Part shown: one piece after another, positions 34,801 through 38,602 of the stretch
Position numbering within the stretch: the stretch's first letter is position 1
How the letters are laid out: every line of letters begins with the position of its first letter
DNA from: Butyriboletus loyo
Taxonomy: Eukaryota; Basidiomycota; Agaricomycetes; Boletales; Boletaceae
Assembly: GCA_038093515.1 (NCBI GenBank)
Contig: JBBPSI010000228.1
Location: 1 to 38,602, forward strand
Direction of reading: 5' to 3'
DNA: 38,602 bases
The notes under the pieces: model-generated
Databases searched by the model: none
Told to the model about the DNA's origin: nothing
Seen by the model: the letters and a program-made list of their open reading frames with translations, nothing else
Translations under genes and position numbers: made by a program

Positions 34801-35373
34801 AGGGTCAGCGCTATTTCAATTCATCAGTTATGTGGGACAGATCTGAGCGGGGACACGCTGGGCACAATCGGTAATCACGCTGGCATTCCCCAAAGGGAAC
34901 AGAGTGGGCTGCAAGGAACAAAATGGATTTTTACGGAAAAACGGAACGTCGTGAGAATCAGTGTGGCATACGTAGTTAGTCTACACCGGCACTGGACCGG
35001 CGTTCCCGGCGGAACTACACATAATACATACATGGATTGAATCTGGATGCGATCAGACAAACGAATGTCCCCTATAGAGGTGTAATTGATACCCACACGG
35101 TTGACACCTCTTCAGAGTCTTCACATGATGACTTGCACCCTCCAACGGCGTATATCAATTAATCAGATCTTGCCACTTGTTCGCCTCCGGTGAAACGCAA
35201 TGCTGCACAATTTTGCATGACGGCACCACTTCCATCCATGGCTACTCGGTTTGACGGGTGTACGAACATCTCGCGCCCATCAGTTCACTCAGGTTCGAAA
35301 CTCGAGCGACGTAGCCTCACCTCTGATTTCTAATAAACACGCCATAAACGCGTCTGCGAGCAGACCAACACAT

Positions 35374-36982
35374 ATGGCCGAGTCACCCCAGAGATCAACC
35401 TTTCTCCTCCGGGTCGAGCTTGACGACACAGAGCCCGTTTACTTTAAGACGCTACTTGATACATACGGTGGTCAGGCTGATTGGGAAAGCTATGTAGCGA
35501 AGACGGGTGATTTCGCTCAGCGGCTTCTCAACGGCACAGTTCCTCTGAACGGTTTTCGCCACTATTGGATCGTAAGTAGGCCAGCGCTAGTTTCCCGTCA
35601 CGTCTTCTAATCTCGAACCACAGCAAGACACCAACTACCTCCAGTATTATTATCAAGTGAGACAGGAAGCCTTCAACGCTCTTGGTAACAATGTAATTCT
35701 GGACCAAATACAGAACTTCACAAAGATAGCTCAAGGTGGCTGTGACTATGTTGCTCAATTCCGCGACGACTGCGAGAAGAAGCTGGGTGTCCCATCGAAC
35801 GACATAATGAACGAGCCGCAGTCAGAGGAACTCAAAAACTCTATTAGCTATTATCGCTCGGTCATCCAGGGGGACCCTAAGACTACCAATCCTTGGGTTG
35901 AGTGCGTTTTGCAGGTTCTTTCCACATTCCTAATCAACAAATATCCATCTTCTCCACAGTATCCACTTTGCCCTTCTGCCATGCATCAAGGTGAGCATTA
36001 GTCTTCTTTCCCATATCGGTCTGATTGCAAACGCATTCAGGGATACTACAACATTGCAACAGAGTTGTCAAATGACCCCACGGTTGTCAAGAGTACGTCC
36101 ATCCGTCCAACCAAATGTGCAAAGGTAGACTGAGTCTATTTAGATACACTCTACTATAGCATGTGGATCGAACCGAATACATCTCCTGACTATGTCAAGG
36201 ATTACGACGGTAGGTATCTACCACTAGCTTTCTCTACATTTTGCTCAAAGTTTCCTCTTCTATCAGATTTGCTCGCAGCGGCGACCCAAGGTGCTGGAAG
36301 CACAGAGTGGACACGTTGGGCCACCATCTTCAAGGGGGCATGCAACTTTGAAAAGGCTTTCTTCAACCTGGCGACAGAAAGTTACAAGCACATTCAGGCG
36401 CCGTACAATATCTTGAGAAAAAATGGTAGTTTCACAATCAGTCCTTACGCTAATAGCATGCTCTTCCTCGGTGTTGAGAATTCCAAGGTCGTGGTTACAA
36501 GCACCTCCTTTAAGGTTCGTGATTGAAATACCCCTCACACGGCCGCAGCAAAGCTAATACGACTAACAGTGGAACGTCACGAACGGCATGGAAGGTTATA
36601 CCATCCAAACCACGGATACTCACCAATATCTCAGCTGGTCCGCCGTTGTCCCGAGTCCGCCACATTATACAGTCGAGACCAGCGACACCCAGTATACATG
36701 GTCAATCAACCCCGTCTCTGGCACCGACAAATATCAGTAAGCCATTGGATCTCCATCGGCTGTATTGCAATCCGTAATTTGTTCTTCACAGATTGTTCCC
36801 TTCAGACAATCAGGCGTTCGTGCTCGACTGCACTGTAGATAGTACGACAACAAAGGTATGGGTGGCAGGACGATAACATGCAACTGTTCATCCACTAAGG
36901 CCAATCATCATCACAGGTGTTCACAACATACAACTACCAGGGCGTGAGTCAGACTTGGAATCTCACGTTCCAGGCTGCTTGA
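35374..36982 (+). pseudogene. TENA/THI-4 + beta-trefoil copy T5: promoter and signal peptide lost
   Basis: The shared upstream block breaks at about 35396 and joins directly to exon 2, so the TATA element, original ATG, signal-peptide exon and first intron (about 470 bases in T2) are deleted. A 4-base loss in exon 2 (gagcttgac against gagcatgcttgac) puts exon 2 in frame with an ATG at 35374 in former promoter DNA, giving MAESPQRSTFLLRVELDDTE before the normal sequence. The remaining exons are 35624-35905, 35960-35990, a damaged one ending 36092, then 36144-36209, 36267-36514, 36570-36736, 36792-36855 and 36917-36982. The acceptor before the fifth exon is GCAA, and that exon lacks one base (attcaggg against attccaggg). 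Exon 9 reads LDCTV where others have LDW. The seventh intron keeps a GT donor (36515). Probably a pseudogene, though a cytosolic product cannot be excluded. Confidence 0.75.
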
Positions 36983-37810
36983 AAGATGAGATCGAGCACT
37001 TGATGCCCCAATACTGACATGTTCGTTGAGAAAGACTGTAAACTCATCGATACTGAATGATGCAACAAATTTCGGTGTTCCGGGTGGCCAGTAATCACCA
37101 TGTACGTGTGATGAGCATCGAGAGATGCGCAAGGGACACGTCAAATTGTTCCCACCATGCTTCCGGAAGATGTAACAACTGTCGACGAACGGATTGCGAG
37201 CCTGAGCATATTGAGATCATTTCACTGCTTGGTCTAAAACCACTTCGTGTGGCCATTGGCCGCTGTTGTGATTAGTATCTCCGGCACGTGTCCTTCAGAG
37301 TCACGTAGGGAATGAAAACAATCTTCCTGGTGAAGTCCTATATTCTCTGTGTTCGACGGTCCCGTCTCGGGGAGCGCCAAGAAATTGGCTTACAGCTTAA
37401 GAAGGTCAGGCACCGCACTGGCACGCCCCATTTTATAATATATACCCGACCAACGCTGCCAATCGAACTCAGCTTGGTATATCCTACTCACTGCCCGGAT
37501 TTTTGGAAGCCAACCGTGACGAGGACTCCCGGACACCGCGTGCGTTCCTGCAATATGACAAGTACGGATTTCAATACTGCCGCGTTACCGATATCCACTG
37601 AACGCGTGAAGTCATGTCCTCGTCCTGTTGAGTGGGTCAACATGTACGTATCCATTGAGCTAACAACGTTCAAGTTTGCATGGCAGCGCACGGGCAGATC
37701 CAGGCAGGAAAGCCAAATGTACAGATATACCTACACGTTTCTATCGTCCACACAACCGAAAAAAAACCCGTTGGTAAGCTCTTCGAAAATCGAACCCTCT
37801 GCTACGGCAT
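36983..37810. other. T5 3' flank and second copy of the unassigned segment
   Basis: 36983-37190 is the usual T-gene 3' flank. 37195-37560 is the partner of 31960-32300. A 167-codon frame (37312-37815, +) spans the segment, but the reading frame is not kept between the two copies, so coding is unlikely. No terminal repeats or RNA genes were seen. Confidence 0.4.
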
Positions 37811-38057
37811 CTTGATCATACAGGCCCTTTCTTGATCTTGAGTATTGACACGGTGGACAAGTCGGGGGCGTCGGCCACTTAGCGCTGAAACTTGAAAGTC
37901 CAGTGGTGAGTCCTCATGGCCCTTGCTATCCTTGCTACCTGTGAGACCCCGACCCCGTCGTTCCATCCTGGTTGACCACGCCGAAGACGTTTGAAAGGTA
38001 TGCCCCCAGTTGCTTACCCTAACCAAATCATCCCATCGATACACTTTGCAAGAAATC

Positions 38058-38602
38058 TTAGAAGCAAAAAAACACGCACCCAAAGCTAGTCGGCACAGAC
38101 GACCACATCGCAATTGTGTCCGGGTCCACATTCAACATCGTATTTGTCTGCATCATCGATGGTTGCATGCCGCCGGCAACAGTAGCGTTTATGTACGCCT
38201 GTAAATTGCTCGCGGTCGATTGGCTTTCATTATCATGGCAGACCGAGTTGTGCGTTTGCTGTACAAGGAAACTCCCAAACGGACTCGATATCTGATCCAA
38301 AGACAGGTCGACGGTTGAGTATGCGTCCCCGTGTACAACATCGTGGCCAGTTATCGGCGCAGGTGGTGGGTTGGTAGGCTGTGTCCCGCTGGACAAGGAC
38401 GAGAACCACATGTTCGGTGAATGCATGGACCCAGAAGACGTCGACGCTGTAGATCCAGTCATTTGGAAAGTCACCTGACCGTGCAGGGGTATTTGCCCTA
38501 GATCGCTGCTATAGACTGGTAGATTGTACGACTGTGAGGATTGTGAAGGTAGGGGCTCCCGCAGTGCCTGACCTTCTTAGAATCTTACAATAAGCTGCAA
38601 GT
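38058..38602 (-). CDS. C-terminal part of a probable fungal transcription factor (partial)
   Basis: The gene enters from beyond the right end on the minus strand. The visible exon begins near 38560 after an acceptor and reads REPLPSQSSQSYNLP, then a Ser/Thr/Pro/Gln/Asn-rich tail with many Met residues. Near its end it has NVDPDTIAMWSSVPTSF. The D.IAMWS..P..F pattern close to the C-terminus, after a long disordered tail, is common in basidiomycete Zn(II)2Cys6 (Fungal_trans) regulators. The DNA-binding domain would lie outside the window, so this is family-level inference. The open frame stops at 38058. An intron from GG|gtgcgt (near 38083) to ggttag (near 38019) would instead continue into VSNWGHTFQTSSAW, making the true C-terminus uncertain and possibly as far as 37802. 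Confidence 0.5.

Noticed and set aside
1..38602. CRISPR arrays, tRNA or rRNA genes, LTR retrotransposons
   Set aside because: No regularly spaced short repeats, cloverleaf-like segments, rRNA signatures, reverse-transcriptase motifs or long terminal repeats were seen; the direct repeats are gene duplications.

Overview
The window looks like nuclear DNA of a filamentous basidiomycete, probably a mushroom-forming Agaricomycete. Genes are cut by many short introns (about 40-60 nt, one 157 nt) with GT-AG ends and CTAAC/CTGAC branch points. A eukaryotic ribosomal protein (eS10) is present, and there are no bacterial operons or ribosome-binding sites. Exon joins given here were worked out by hand from reading frame, splice sites and comparison between copies; no alignment or database search was run.

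Left part (1 to about 9.8 kb) is single-copy and fairly ordinary. It holds a weak ORF near 1.3-1.7 kb, a large low-complexity hypothetical protein (2273-5824, +), 40S ribosomal protein S10 (6784-7448, +, with a probable intron in its 5' leader), and a type II membrane O-fucosyltransferase-like protein (7605-9662, -).

Centre and right (9.8 to about 37 kb) are dominated by one expanded locus. Five direct copies (T1 to T5, all +) encode, or once encoded, a protein of about 420-435 aa with a signal peptide, a TENA/THI-4 (thiaminase II-like, haem-oxygenase fold) domain and a C-terminal beta-trefoil-like domain, spread over ten exons. T1, T2 and T4 read as intact. T3 has lost one splice-acceptor AG. 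T5 has lost its promoter, start codon and secretion signal, but a new ATG in the old promoter opens into the right frame. At least six degraded segments of an older, diverged version of the same gene are scattered between them, most in opposite orientation. Two copies of a secreted type-B carboxylesterase lie tail-to-tail behind T2 and T3: the second (25015-27422, -) is complete, the first (18198-19335, -) has lost its catalytic core. T2 plus its esterase and T3 plus its esterase are a segmental duplication. Two short elements with inverted repeats (MITE-like) sit in this region, one of them in the upstream region of T3.

Right edge: the C-terminal part of a probable fungal transcription factor enters from outside on the minus strand (about 38.0-38.6 kb).

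The likeliest novel biology is the TenA/beta-trefoil fusion family. It combines an enzyme fold normally cytosolic and used on thiamine pyrimidines with a secretion signal and a lectin- or inhibitor-type fold, it is actively duplicating, converting and decaying, and it is duplicated together with a secreted esterase.
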